Source of the DNA: Microscillaceae bacterium
Lineage (GTDB): Bacteria; Bacteroidota; Bacteroidia; Cytophagales; Microscillaceae
DNA length: 55,018 nucleotides
NCBI GenBank assembly: GCA_025054775.1
Contig: JANWZA010000035.1
Location: forward strand, 1 to 55,018
Direction: 5' to 3'
Under the pieces are notes generated by a model. It worked only from the letters and a program-made list of their open reading frames with translations, was not told the DNA's origin and did not search any database. Of the stretch, positions 15,950 through 25,810 are shown one piece after another. The translations under genes and the position numbers were made by a program. Within the stretch, counting starts at the first letter, position 1; each line of letters begins with the position of its first letter.

Positions 15950-18900
15950 TTAGGTTGATTGTGTTAATTGTGGGTTTACGTAATCATCATCTTTTCCCCA
16001 CTTTTTCTCTACCATGTAGTAAAGAGCGGGTAAAACGAACAATGTAAGTATAGTAGAAAAGAATAGACCATACACAATTACGGTAGCCAGAGGTCGTTGC
16101 ACGTCGCTACCAATACCTGTGGCAAGTGAAGCGGGCAACAAACCTAGAATAGCTACGGTAGCTGTCATGAGTACGGGGCGAAAACGATCCTCTGCACCAA
16201 CGATTACAGCTTGCAACAAATCCATGCCTTCACGTCGCAATTGGTTGAAATGAGCAATCATAATTACTCCGTTTTGAATAGCTACTCCGAACAGAGCAAT
16301 AAACCCTACGGCAGAAGAGACATTTAAGGTCATACCACGAACATTAAGAGCTAACATTCCCCCAAAAAGGGCTAAGGGTACGATGCCCATGAGCAATCCT
16401 GCTTGGTGAAATTTCCCGAAAGCAGCGTATAGTAGGATGAACATAATCCCAAGTGCTAAGGGTACTATCACAGAGAGGCGAGCATAGGCTCGGTTTTGGT
16501 TTTCAAACTGCCCTCCCCATTTGATTTGATATTTTTCGTGGTCATACTTTACTTGTTTTTCAATTTTTCTTTGTGCCTCGCTCAAAAGTGAGGCAAGGTC
16601 GCGGTTACGAATATTTAGCTTAACAGTAAGGTGTCGTTTATTCATTTCACGTGTAATAGTACTCTCTCCTGTGCTTAAACGCACATCAGCCACTTGTGAG
16701 AGTGGAATTTTAGCTCCTGTACCTGATGTGAGCATAAGATTAGCAATTTTCTCAGGGGTGTTACGGCTCTCCTCATTGTAACGGCAAATAATATCATAAA
16801 CCTTATTACCAATAAAGATTTGCGAAATTGCCTTTCCACCGATGGCTACCTCAATCAATTCAGCAACATCAGAGACATTTAAGCCGTACTGAGCAATTCT
16901 ATCTCTATCAGCATGAATTTGGAGCTGGGGTAGTGGTGGTTCTTGGTCAATAGCTAGATCTACAGCCCCGGGAACGGTTTTGAGAACTTTTAGTACTTGC
17001 TCAGCGATGCGGCGTGTTTCTTTGAAATCATCCCCATACACCTTTACTACTAATTCGCTATGCGCTCCTGCAATTTTATCCATTACTCCATCAATCATAG
17101 GTTGCGAAAAACCTACAATGAAACCGGGTATAGTTTCGTATTCTTTGGCTAAATCTTCGATTAGGTCGTATTTGGTGCGTCCGCGTTTCCATTCTTTGTA
17201 GGGCTTTAGTCCAATAGAAACTTCAAAGTGCGAAGGTGTCCAGGGGTCTGTGCCGTCGTCATTACGTCCTGCCTGTACCATAATGTAGGTAACTTCTTCG
17301 TACTTCATAGTTCTTTTACGAAGTGTATCGCTTAATTCACGTGATTTTTGCACTGAGATTCCAGGGGGAAGTTGCACTTGCAACCAAATAGAGCCCTCAT
17401 CCAAGGGAGGCAGAAAGTCTTTACCCACCCAAACAGTAAGTGTTATTGCAGAAGCTAGAACAAATGCAATTGGGAGGAATACTATTTGTGGTTTTTGCAT
17501 TATTTTCTCTATCCTACGGTGATAGGCTTGTCTCAACCACTCTAACCATCGGTTATGATAAATTTTTTGTGGCTTACGATACAATACGTAGGCTAATCCG
17601 GGAATGAGCAAGAGTGCTACCAGTAAGGCTCCAAAAAGAGCATACCCTACGGTAAACGCCATAGGTGTAAACAATTTCTTTTCTACACGCTCAAAGGCAA
17701 AAAGGGGTAAATAGGCTGTAATAATAATAATGGTTGCAAAGAATATGGGATTAGCTACCTCTAAAGCTTGCTTGGTTATGGTTTTTTCACCTAATTCTAA
17801 TTCAGGATTTTCTTCACGTTTTTTCAAAATAGTTTCTAACATCACAATTGCCCCATCTACAATAATTCCAAAGTCAATTGCTCCCAAAGAGAGCAAATTA
17901 GCAGGAATGTTAGTTAAATTCATGAGAATGAAGGCAATCAAAAGAGCCAAAGGAATAGTAATAGCTACTAACAAGGCTCCTCGCCAACTGCCTAAAAATA
18001 CAATCAAAACCACTACCACCAAGCCCATTCCCTCTAATAAGGTGTGCGAAACGGTATCAAGTGTAGTATGCACGAGTTCAGTTCGGTCAAGGAAAGCGTG
18101 TATTCGCACTCCTTCAGGCAGGATATCATTATTTAGTTCATCTACAGCTTTGTGTATGCCTTCCAGTACTACGGAGGGGTTTTGCCCTTTCAAAAGAAGG
18201 ACAATTCCTTCTATACTTTCAGAGTAATTACGTTTACGGTCTGTATAGCCCAAAATTCCTTTTCGCTCTACGTTACCATATTTTAATTTGCCAATATCGC
18301 TCAAAAAAATAGGTACTCCTTTTTCAGTCTTTACTACGATATGCCCTAAATCATCTAGATTTTTAATCAATCCAATTCCACGGATTACATAACCTAAATC
18401 ACCCCTTGGCAATACGCTTCCCCCTGCATTTACATTATTTTTTTCAATAGTTTCAATAACATTGCTCAATGAAAGGTTATATTGTTCTAACTTGCGCGGG
18501 TCAAGTTCTACTTGAAACTGTGTCGTAATTCCTCCAAAGTTAGTAACATCAGCTACCCCTGAGACTTGTTTAATTTTAGGAATAACTACAAACTTCTGCA
18601 AATCAGTCAATTCGCGTAGGTCGTGGCTATTGCTTTCTATAATGTAGCGGTAGATTTCACCAATAGGTGAGGTAAGCGGGTCTAAACCAGGCGCAGCACC
18701 ATATGGTAATTCTACCTCATTTAGGCGTTCTTGTATTCTCATTCTTGCCCAATAATCATCTACTCCGTCTTTGAAAACGATTGTAATCATGGATAAGCCG
18801 AAAGTACTTTTACTTCGCATCACATGCATACCTGGCAAGCCATTCAAAGCACGCTCAATAGGTATGGTAATTTGTTGCTCTACCTCTTCAGCGGCTAAAC

Positions 18901-19060
18901 CAGGGACTTGCGTTACTACCTGCGAAGTAACATCGGCAATGTCAGGGTAGGCTTCAATAGAAAGTTGTTGCCAAGAGTAATAGCCAAACAAACTCATAAG
19001 CACAAAAAGTGCAGCCATTACCCAGCGTTTTTGTATGGAAGTATTGATTAATTTGTTCAT
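15950..19060 (-). CDS. czcA: CzcA/CusA-family heavy-metal RND transporter
   Basis: 1036 residues. The N-terminal helix is followed by the periplasmic porter loop, a block of helices, a second loop and a second block of helices: the standard 12-TM RND layout. TM4 reads GAIDFGIIVDGAIVMLE, with two Asp and a Glu in the spacing that marks divalent-cation (Co/Zn/Cd, CzcA-type) pumps rather than Cu/Ag CusA. It uses the proton gradient to export metal through the adaptor and TolC partner. It starts 21 bases after the adaptor gene. Metal specificity is inferred from the TM4 motif. Confidence 0.9.
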   Translation of the reverse strand: MNKLINTSIQKRWVMAALFVLMSLFGYYSWQQLSIEAYPDIADVTSQVVTQVPGLAAEEVEQQITIPIERALNGLPGMHVMRSKSTFGLSMITIVFKDGVDDYWARMRIQERLNEVELPYGAAPGLDPLTSPIGEIYRYIIESNSHDLRELTDLQKFVVIPKIKQVSGVADVTNFGGITTQFQVELDPRKLEQYNLSLSNVIETIEKNNVNAGGSVLPRGDLGYVIRGIGLIKNLDDLGHIVVKTEKGVPIFLSDIGKLKYGNVERKGILGYTDRKRNYSESIEGIVLLLKGQNPSVVLEGIHKAVDELNNDILPEGVRIHAFLDRTELVHTTLDTVSHTLLEGMGLVVVVLIVFLGSWRGALLVAITIPLALLIAFILMNLTNIPANLLSLGAIDFGIIVDGAIVMLETILKKREENPELELGEKTITKQALEVANPIFFATIIIITAYLPLFAFERVEKKLFTPMAFTVGYALFGALLVALLLIPGLAYVLYRKPQKIYHNRWLEWLRQAYHRRIEKIMQKPQIVFLPIAFVLASAITLTVWVGKDFLPPLDEGSIWLQVQLPPGISVQKSRELSDTLRKRTMKYEEVTYIMVQAGRNDDGTDPWTPSHFEVSIGLKPYKEWKRGRTKYDLIEDLAKEYETIPGFIVGFSQPMIDGVMDKIAGAHSELVVKVYGDDFKETRRIAEQVLKVLKTVPGAVDLAIDQEPPLPQLQIHADRDRIAQYGLNVSDVAELIEVAIGGKAISQIFIGNKVYDIICRYNEESRNTPEKIANLMLTSGTGAKIPLSQVADVRLSTGESTITREMNKRHLTVKLNIRNRDLASLLSEAQRKIEKQVKYDHEKYQIKWGGQFENQNRAYARLSVIVPLALGIMFILLYAAFGKFHQAGLLMGIVPLALFGGMLALNVRGMTLNVSSAVGFIALFGVAIQNGVIMIAHFNQLRREGMDLLQAVIVGAEDRFRPVLMTATVAILGLLPASLATGIGSDVQRPLATVIVYGLFFSTILTLFVLPALYYMVEKKWGKDDDYVNPQLTQST

Positions 19061-19081
19061 AGATAGCTATAACTTTTGAAT

Positions 19082-20200
19082 TTATTTTGCTTCAAGCAAG
19101 TAAATTCCACCTTCGCTTACAATCACTTCGTCGGCTTTTAGCCCTGAACGTACAATCGCTTTTCCATCAAAAGTTCCTTCGGTTTCAATTTTTCGGCGTT
19201 GGTATTGGTCTTTTCCTACTTGCACAAATACAAATTGATTATCATTCATTTGTAAAATAGCTTTAGATGGGATAAGAATAGCAGGTGAGGGTGTATCAAT
19301 AAATCGTACAGTAACATACATACCCGGCTTGAGGATACGTTCAGAGTTATCACATTCTATCAGCAATTGCACACTTCGCGTACTTTCGTCTACCATTTCA
19401 TTTAAGTGATAGATTTTCCCTTTAATAACCTTATCGGGAAAGGCGGCAACTTTTACTTCTACCTCATCTAATTGATGAATATAACGAATATCTTTTTCTT
19501 TAATTTGACCTGCTATCCAAACCTTGGAGAGCTCAGCGACGATAGCTATGGGCCCAGAGTCAGCCTTGAGGTATTGCCCGATAACAATTTTATTATCTAC
19601 AATTTCACCTCTAATTGGAGAACGCACCACTAGTGGTTGCCCTAATATTACTTGTGAGGGTTCTACATTAAAAATGCGCAAGGCAGCAGCAGCATTCTCT
19701 AAGGCAGTTTTCTTAGTAGAAAAATTAGTTTCAGCTTCCTCTAGCTCGCGCTGTACCCCTACGCCGTTCTTAAATAAATCTTGCTGACGCTTCAAGTTTT
19801 GCTCTGCTAAGCGGAATTCTTGCTTAGCATCAAAATATTCTTTTTGGGCATTAAAGTAATCAGGGGAACTAATTTCAAAAATAGGAGAATTTGGTTCTAC
19901 TTTTTGTCCTAAACGTACAAAGGATTTAAGCACACGCCCTGCAAAAGGAGGAGCAATTTCTGCATAATGGTTAGGAATAGATTTCACTGTGCCTGCCGTA
20001 GTAAATTCCACACGAAAATCTTGTAATACTACCTTTTCAAGTTTAATGCGAGGCTTGATATTGGAATTAGCAGTAAGCGATATAACTTCCCCTTTGACTA
20101 TGTAGTTACCATTTCCCTCAGAGTCTATTGATTTTTCACCACAAGCCGTAAGAAAGAAGCAAATAACCAAAAGAAGGAGAGATAACTTATTATTTTTCAT
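19082..20200 (-). CDS. czcB: RND periplasmic adaptor lipoprotein (CzcB/CusB-like)
   Basis: 372 residues from ATG 20200, giving the lipoprotein signal MKNNKLSLLLLVICFFLTAC with a lipobox Cys at residue 20. The longer frame to 20341 crosses both the promoter and the elbB terminator and is rejected. Membrane-fusion features are AEIAPPFAGRVLKSFVRLGQKV (lipoyl half), an alpha-hairpin around EYFDAKQEFRLAEQNLKRQQ, and the second lipoyl half GEIVDNKIVIGQYLK, then barrel strands with LKPGMYVTVRF. It links the CzcA-like pump to the outer-membrane duct. It is the first gene of the four-gene efflux operon. Confidence 0.9.
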   Translation of the reverse strand: MKNNKLSLLLLVICFFLTACGEKSIDSEGNGNYIVKGEVISLTANSNIKPRIKLEKVVLQDFRVEFTTAGTVKSIPNHYAEIAPPFAGRVLKSFVRLGQKVEPNSPIFEISSPDYFNAQKEYFDAKQEFRLAEQNLKRQQDLFKNGVGVQRELEEAETNFSTKKTALENAAAALRIFNVEPSQVILGQPLVVRSPIRGEIVDNKIVIGQYLKADSGPIAIVAELSKVWIAGQIKEKDIRYIHQLDEVEVKVAAFPDKVIKGKIYHLNEMVDESTRSVQLLIECDNSERILKPGMYVTVRFIDTPSPAILIPSKAILQMNDNQFVFVQVGKDQYQRRKIETEGTFDGKAIVRSGLKADEVIVSEGGIYLLEAK

Positions 20201-20235
20201 TGTTCTTGAAAGTAGGTTATATGAAAAATGCGGTG

Positions 20236-20243
20236 CAAAGTTA
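20236..20243 (-). promoter_or_regulatory. -7 box of the efflux operon
   Basis: TAACTTTG on the minus strand fits TAnnTTTG, about 30 bases upstream of ATG 20200. No clear TTG -33 element is seen at the right distance. Only the -7 half is supported. Confidence 0.35.
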
Positions 20244-20303
20244 GCCGATTTTATCTTGAATTTTTGCTGAAAGACTATTAAAAAATTATTAGAAATTTGT
20301 CCA

Positions 20304-20344
20304 AATAAAAAAAGTGTACGCAAACCTTCTGTTTGGTACACTTT
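20304..20344 (-). terminator. Rho-independent terminator after elbB-like gene
   Basis: Read on the minus strand: AAAGTGTAC, an inner CAAAC/GTTTG stem, GTACACTTT, then a T-rich run TTTTATTT. It starts about 28 bases after the stop and is the clearest intrinsic terminator in the window. It isolates the ElbB-like gene from the efflux operon. Confidence 0.8.
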
Positions 20345-20372
20345 GCAAGCATTTGTTTATCAATATGTTAGT

Positions 20373-21086
20373 TTATACCAATTCGATTTGACTACGGCAG
20401 AGCTGTAACAATTTTATTACCGTATTTTCTACCCCTAAAAATACTTCAAGGATAGAGGCTTCCATCATGTAACAAGGTGAAGTTACGATAAGATTTTCAG
20501 CATCTAAGGCAAACTCTCCCACGTTACAGGCTACGGCTTCGGCCCCTGTTTCACTTATGCCTAAATTAACGCTTTCAATATCGTAAGGGGAGGCCGCTTG
20601 GGTAGTACCTACGGTTATTTTTACTTTTACACCTGTGCCTTCCAAAGCTTTTGCCACTACGGTAGGAGCCATACACACTGCGGCAATAGGTTTACGATTT
20701 TGGTGCATAGCTCTGATAAAATTAGCTACTTCAGGCAAAATAGCCCCTTTTGCCCCTTCAAATGCCCATTTAGTAAAATTTTTTGCTGTACCAAACCCCC
20801 CAGGCATAAATAAAGCATCAAATTCAGAGGGGGATACCTCGCTTAAAGATTTGATTTTACCACGTGCAATACGTGCGGCTTCTACTAATACATTACGCTT
20901 TTCGGGCATCTCTTCACCTGTAAGGTGGTTGATAACGTGATGTTGCTCAATATTAGGAGCAACACATTGTGCCTCTGCTCCATGCTTCTCTAAGGCTAAC
21001 AAAGCAAAAACACTTTCTTGAATCTCAGCACCATCATATACGCCTGCCCCTGACAGTAAGACAGCTACTTTGGGTTTCTGTTCCAT
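20373..21086 (-). CDS. elbB: ElbB-like glyoxalase / DJ-1-PfpI superfamily protein
   Basis: 237 residues. VAVLLSGAGVYDGAEIQE at the N-terminus, LFMPGGFGTAKN and the nucleophile elbow AAVCMAPTVVAKAL (Cys) are the signature of ElbB (isoprenoid biosynthesis protein/glyoxalase) in the DJ-1/PfpI fold. The E. coli enzyme shows weak glyoxalase III activity and its physiological role is uncertain. It is a single-gene unit bounded by its own terminator. Confidence 0.9.
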   Translation of the reverse strand: MEQKPKVAVLLSGAGVYDGAEIQESVFALLALEKHGAEAQCVAPNIEQHHVINHLTGEEMPEKRNVLVEAARIARGKIKSLSEVSPSEFDALFMPGGFGTAKNFTKWAFEGAKGAILPEVANFIRAMHQNRKPIAAVCMAPTVVAKALEGTGVKVKITVGTTQAASPYDIESVNLGISETGAEAVACNVGEFALDAENLIVTSPCYMMEASILEVFLGVENTVIKLLQLCRSQIELV

Positions 21087-21310
21087 AATTTTTTTATGTG
21101 TTTGTTCAATGTAAAAAATTCTGTGTGCAAATTAAATAAAGTTTTTGATTTATTTCGTAATTTTCCTAATTCCTAGATCGCCTTTTTGGCTAATACCTTA
21201 CCTTTCTCTTGAATTAAAAAAAATTTATTCAGAAATGCTGTAAAACACCAAATGCATGATGTCGTGAAAGTAGTTAAAATTTTTTTTTATTTAGGAAAAA
21301 TTAGAAATTA

Positions 21311-22129
21311 TTATTTTGCTAAAATTCGGTCTAAGTAGGCTTGATAAGTGGCAAAAGTAGCTAAATTATTATGTTCACCTTCTTGAATGGTATAAAATTT
21401 TGCTTTTTTTCCTGCTCGTTCTGCTAATTTTTTACCTAATATGTAAGGTACGGTTTCGTCTTGTGTGCCATGCAAAATATAAACAGGGCATTTCACTTCT
21501 GCAATATACTCGTCAGATGGTAGAGAAAAACGTAGCAAAAGTTCAGTTGGTATTAACTTGGTGTAAGTGTTTATCAAGTCTTTCATATTATTGTAGGGAG
21601 TTTCTAAAATAAGTTTAGCCGTTTCATTTTTAGAAGCAAGGTAAGTAGCTACGCCTGTACCAATAGACCTTCCATAAATGATAATAGGTACTTTCTTATT
21701 TTTATACTGCTTTTTTATGAAATCATAACAAAGTTGGGCATCAGAAAATAAATTTTCTTGGCTTAAACTTCCTGTGCTTTTGCCATAAGTTCTATAATCG
21801 TGAATAAACACATCAAAACCTCGTCTGCAAAAATCTTGAGCCATACTACCCCAACGCGCCAAATTACCCGCATTGCCATGAAAAAACAACACTACTCCCT
21901 TAGAATTAGGCACCTTGAACCATAAATTATTCAGTACAGCCTCATTATCAGAGCTTTGTAAATTCACTTCTTGATATAGGTAAGGAAATCGAAACTTAAA
22001 GTTAGCATCTAACTTCTTAGGTAAGAATAAAAAGCATTCTTGAAAAAAATAAAAAAACAGGCAGAACACGAAATATAAAGTGAAGGGTAAACCTGTTATT
22101 ACTGCTATCCAAAATTTTTTTATTCTCAT
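21311..22129 (-). CDS. Membrane-anchored alpha/beta hydrolase (ABHD13/Bem46-like)
   Basis: 272 residues. An N-terminal membrane anchor (about 7-33, WIAVITGLPFTLYFVFCLFF) is followed by an alpha/beta-hydrolase core. FFHGNAGNL forms the oxyanion region and the nucleophile Ser is in YGRSIGTGVA. The acid is probably Asp in LHGTQDETVP and the base His in QEGEHNNL. This arrangement is that of Bem46/ABHD13-type serine hydrolases. The substrate is unknown. It is a single gene with no obvious partner. Confidence 0.85.
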   Translation of the reverse strand: MRIKKFWIAVITGLPFTLYFVFCLFFYFFQECFLFLPKKLDANFKFRFPYLYQEVNLQSSDNEAVLNNLWFKVPNSKGVVLFFHGNAGNLARWGSMAQDFCRRGFDVFIHDYRTYGKSTGSLSQENLFSDAQLCYDFIKKQYKNKKVPIIIYGRSIGTGVATYLASKNETAKLILETPYNNMKDLINTYTKLIPTELLLRFSLPSDEYIAEVKCPVYILHGTQDETVPYILGKKLAERAGKKAKFYTIQEGEHNNLATFATYQAYLDRILAK

Positions 22130-22520
22130 AAGTATCTTTGAGCAAATTCTAAACTAAGGCATAAAATATATTTTTGTATATAACTTGGAACTATTGTATG
22201 AAAAATACGATGTAAAAATAAAAAAGTGAAGAACTAATAAAAATAAAATTTTGTAGAGTTAGCTATAAACTTGGAATTTGAAGAAACAAATTTTGGAAAG
22301 CAGATAATCCACAGCTGAAACAAGACAATCGTTACTAATTAGTAGGTTTGGTATTTTTTCAATACAATTCAAGGCAAAATAAGTTGAAAGTGTAGGTATC
22401 TCAAGAATTGCTTGAAAAATACATTGATTTTCTGATTAGACATAGAAGCCTTGAAAAGAGCAAGAAAGAGGCAATCCTGAAAATTAGAGTTTGATAGTTA
22501 AACTAAAACCTAAAAAAAGT
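22130..22520. other. Intergenic region, possible short coding remnant
   Basis: About 390 bases upstream of the nhaA leader. Only one stretch looks protein-like: codons 22396-22494 (plus) read VSQELLEKYIDFLIRHRSLE and continue to a TGA. They follow a TAG and have no start, so this may be a gene remnant. The rest is featureless AT-rich DNA. Confidence 0.25.
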
Positions 22521-22521
22521 G

Positions 22522-22592
22522 TATTTTTGCATGCCTCTCTTACGCAAGAGGCTTTATGCAAAGATTTGTAATATTACTTTGATGTATCTTTG
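22522..22592 (+). promoter_or_regulatory. nhaA promoter region with leader hairpin
   Basis: Two -7 boxes are seen: TATTTTTG (22522-22529) and TATCTTTG (22585-22592, with TTTG at 22565-22568, spacer 16). Between them is a hairpin, GCCTCT/AGAGGC (22533-22538 and 22547-22552), with an outer TGCAT/ATGCA. Transcripts from the first box would carry the hairpin in their leader, and those from the second would not. Any regulatory role is inference. Confidence 0.4.
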
Positions 22593-22668
22593 TGAGCGTA
22601 TGTTTGCTTTATCTCTTAACGTATCTTATATAAGAAGCATAGTTTTAATTACTTAAATTACTTTTTTT

Positions 22669-24078
22669 ATGGCTACTACTGAACTAAAAACAAATAAAAA
22701 GCAAAATCTTGTTCATACTTCGCAATATATTGCTATACAAGTACTAAAAAATAGTGGCTTATTATTGCTAATAGCTGCTATCATTTCTCTTATTCTAAAT
22801 AATACGCCTCTACACCACGATATAGAGCATTTTTGGGAAAGCCAGATTACACTTGGCTTTGGGGAGAAATACAAAGTAACTTTTACAGTACATTACTTTG
22901 TAAACGAAATGCTAATGACCTTATTTTTTGTATTAGTAGGTCTAGAGATAAAGCGTGAATTAGTAGAAGGTGAGCTATCTTCTTTTCGGAAGGCTCTATT
23001 ACCTGTAGTAGCGGCTTTGGGAGGTATGGTAGTTCCTGCTTTATTTTATGCCACTTTCAACTATGGAGGCATATACAGCAAAGGCTGGGGAATTCCAATG
23101 GCTACCGATATTGCTTTTGCTCTCACCATTATTTCCATTTTAGAAGATAAAGTACCATCAAGTTTGAAAATTTTTTTAACTGCCCTCGCCATAGTAGATG
23201 ACCTCGGGGCAATTATCGTAATTGCTCTTTTTTATTCTAATAGTGTACAAATGACAGCTCTTTTAGAGAGTTTAAGTGTATGGATGGGGATTGTGTTAAT
23301 GGGCTGGTATGGAGTACGTGCCTTGTGGTTATATGCGGTAATGGGCTTTATAATGTGGATACTATTCCTGCCCTCTGGCATACATCCAACTATTGCAGGT
23401 GTGCTATTTGCTTTTGCTATCCCCATGTCTACCAAAGAGCAAACTGAACATTTTGAGGAGAAAGTAAGAGAATTAAATAATTTAGTACAAAAACTACTCA
23501 CTTGGGATAAAAATAAAAACAAGAAAGACAAAAGTATTAAAAACCAAATGTTAGAAAGAGTGCAAGCCGTTAGCACCTACATAGAATCACCACTGCAAAA
23601 TATGATAAACCAACTGCATGGGGTATCAGGTTTTGTTGTAATGCCTTTGTTCGCCTTCGCAAATGCAGGTATCTATTTGGGCAACTTCTCTTTTACTAGC
23701 TTATTCACACCACTTTCTTTAGGCATTATTACAGGATTGCTCATAGGAAAAGCTATAGGAATTTTTGGAGTTTCTTGGCTATTTGTCAAAATAAAAATTG
23801 CAGATTTCCCTACAAACACAACCGCTATGCAATTTCTCGGAATGGCTTTTTTGGCTGGTATCGGCTTTACTATGTCTATTTTCATGTCCGATCTTTCGTT
23901 CAAAGATGCGGTTACTAATGATATAGCCAAAGCCGCTATATTCGTAGCCTCTACCCTATCAGGAATAGTTGGACTATCTATCCTAAAAATCACTTGCAAA
24001 ACTGAACAGAAGCTAGACAATGAAGACGTTGAAATTATTTCAACCACAGAGGAGATACAAGAAGTCTATGTAAAATAA
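22669..24078 (+). CDS. nhaA: Na+/H+ antiporter NhaA
   Basis: 469 residues of a multi-helix inner-membrane protein. Family hallmarks are FFVLVGLEIKRELVEGELS, MATDIAFAL (E. coli Asp133 region), and the ion-binding pair in ALAIVDDLGAIIVIALFY (Asp163/164). It exchanges sodium for protons for pH and salt homeostasis. It is longer than E. coli NhaA (388) because of a charged cytoplasmic insertion of about 60 residues (around 265-320, rich in Lys and Glu) and a C-terminal acidic tail, both common in Bacteroidota NhaA. It is preceded by a long leader. Confidence 0.95.
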   Translation: MATTELKTNKKQNLVHTSQYIAIQVLKNSGLLLLIAAIISLILNNTPLHHDIEHFWESQITLGFGEKYKVTFTVHYFVNEMLMTLFFVLVGLEIKRELVEGELSSFRKALLPVVAALGGMVVPALFYATFNYGGIYSKGWGIPMATDIAFALTIISILEDKVPSSLKIFLTALAIVDDLGAIIVIALFYSNSVQMTALLESLSVWMGIVLMGWYGVRALWLYAVMGFIMWILFLPSGIHPTIAGVLFAFAIPMSTKEQTEHFEEKVRELNNLVQKLLTWDKNKNKKDKSIKNQMLERVQAVSTYIESPLQNMINQLHGVSGFVVMPLFAFANAGIYLGNFSFTSLFTPLSLGIITGLLIGKAIGIFGVSWLFVKIKIADFPTNTTAMQFLGMAFLAGIGFTMSIFMSDLSFKDAVTNDIAKAAIFVASTLSGIVGLSILKITCKTEQKLDNEDVEIISTTEEIQEVYVK

Positions 24079-24175
24079 ATCTTCTCCTTACCCTACAATT
24101 TGTATTTTCAAAACAAAGCGTGCATATTTGCAAACAAACTTTTTTAGAATTACCCAATAAAATCAACTTTCTCTT

Positions 24176-25744
24176 ATGACTACCAAGCATTTAGTAGATA
24201 AACACACTATTGAAATATTACAAACCTTACAACTAAAAGCCCAGAACCCTGCTTATTACACAGGTCTAGTAAGTGGAAGTATTGAGGCTCGGGAACTAAA
24301 AGATATTTTTTCCCCTATTGACGGACAATTTTTAGCAAGTGTGGCTTTTGCTGATGAAAAAGAATACGAATACGTTATTACCACAGCACAAAAGGCTTTC
24401 CCTATTTGGCAACAGATACCCGCCCCCAAACGCGGTGAAATTGTAAGGCAAATTGGCAATAAATTACGCCTCTACAAAGAACCCTTAGGCAAATTAGTAA
24501 CATTAGAAATGGGCAAAATCCTTCAAGAAGGTTTAGGTGAAGTGCAAGAAATGATTGATATCTGCGACTTTGCCGTAGGCCTTTCAAGGCAACTCTATGG
24601 GCTAACCATGCACTCCGAACGTCCCGAACACCGAATGTACGAGCAATATCACCCCTTGGGAATTGTGGGAATTATCTCTGCTTTCAATTTTCCCGTAGCA
24701 GTTTGGTCTTGGAATGCCATGATCGCCGCAGTGTGTGGGAACGTATGCGTTTGGAAGCCTTCTGAAAAAACCCCACTTACAGCTATCGCTACACAGCATA
24801 TTGTAAACGAAGTTTTGCAAGAAAATCACCTACCCGAAGGAATTTTCAACCTTATTATTGGAGATAAAAAAATCGGAGAACGCATGGCAAAAGACGAGCG
24901 TATTCCACTTATCTCTGCCACCGGCTCTACCGCCATGGGTAAGCAAGTAGCTCAAAATGTAGCAGCACGCCTAGGAAAAACAATTTTAGAACTCGGTGGA
25001 AATAATGCCATCATCATTACTCCTAATGCTAACCTTGAAATGGCTGTGCGAGCTACCGTATTCGGAGCAGTAGGTACTTGTGGGCAACGCTGTACTACCA
25101 CACGACGCCTCATCGTGCATAAAGACGTGTACGAAACAATAAAAGAAAAATTAGTGAAAATCTACCAAAATTTACCTATTGGTAATCCATTACACAGCCA
25201 AACTTTGGTAGGTCCCTTAGTAGATAAGCAAGCCTTAGAAAACTTCAAAAAAGCCCTTATAGACGTACAAGCCGAAGGTGGAAAACTCTTGGTAGGTGGT
25301 GAAGTTCTTACAGACAATGAATATGCCAAAGGATGTTACGTAACTCCTGCTATCGTAGAGGCAAAAAATCATTACCCAACTGTTCAAAAAGAAACCTTTG
25401 CACCTATTCTTTACCTTATTCAATACGAAGGCGAGGTGGCTAATGCCGTACAAATTCAAAATGACGTAAAACAGGGGCTCTCCTCTGCAATATTTACTAC
25501 AAATTTGCTAGAAGCCGAATACTTTTTGAGCCACCGCGGTTCAGACTGCGGCATAGCTAATGTCAATATCGGCACATCAGGAGCAGAAATAGGAGGCGCC
25601 TTCGGCGGAGAAAAAGAAACAGGTGGCGGACGTGAGTCAGGCTCCGACGCCTGGAAAGCCTACATGCGAAGACAAACCAATACTATCAACTACAGTACTC
25701 AACTACCTCTAGCACAAGGTATCCGATTTGAAATAAATCTGTAA
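24176..25744 (+). CDS. ALDH7-family aldehyde dehydrogenase (aminoadipate semialdehyde type)
   Basis: 522 residues. Catalytic Cys is in GTCGQRCTTTRRL and the general base Glu in ILELGGNNAII. The family-specific C-terminus GGGRESGSDAWKAYMRR matches ALDH7 (antiquitin/AmaB), which oxidises alpha-aminoadipic semialdehyde in lysine breakdown with NAD. The other enzymes of that pathway are not in the window, so a general aldehyde-detoxifying role is equally open. A RidA gene follows after 66 bases on the same strand. RidA-type enamine deaminases help where reactive imines form, which suits an amino-acid catabolic setting. Confidence 0.88.
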   Translation: MTTKHLVDKHTIEILQTLQLKAQNPAYYTGLVSGSIEARELKDIFSPIDGQFLASVAFADEKEYEYVITTAQKAFPIWQQIPAPKRGEIVRQIGNKLRLYKEPLGKLVTLEMGKILQEGLGEVQEMIDICDFAVGLSRQLYGLTMHSERPEHRMYEQYHPLGIVGIISAFNFPVAVWSWNAMIAAVCGNVCVWKPSEKTPLTAIATQHIVNEVLQENHLPEGIFNLIIGDKKIGERMAKDERIPLISATGSTAMGKQVAQNVAARLGKTILELGGNNAIIITPNANLEMAVRATVFGAVGTCGQRCTTTRRLIVHKDVYETIKEKLVKIYQNLPIGNPLHSQTLVGPLVDKQALENFKKALIDVQAEGGKLLVGGEVLTDNEYAKGCYVTPAIVEAKNHYPTVQKETFAPILYLIQYEGEVANAVQIQNDVKQGLSSAIFTTNLLEAEYFLSHRGSDCGIANVNIGTSGAEIGGAFGGEKETGGGRESGSDAWKAYMRRQTNTINYSTQLPLAQGIRFEINL

Positions 25745-25810
25745 AAAAATCAAAACAAAAAAGAAATTTAACCATAAAATCGTGTAAAAACCATACAAAA
25801 CCGAAAACAT

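Noticed and set aside
20201-20341. Extended frame before the CzcB-like adaptor
   Set aside because: It crosses the elbB terminator and a -7 box; ATG 20200 gives a proper lipoprotein signal.
22669-25744. Minus-strand open frames antisense to nhaA and the ALDH7 gene (for example 23232-23576 and 23673-24047)
   Set aside because: They are composition shadows of strong plus-strand genes and show no domain pattern.
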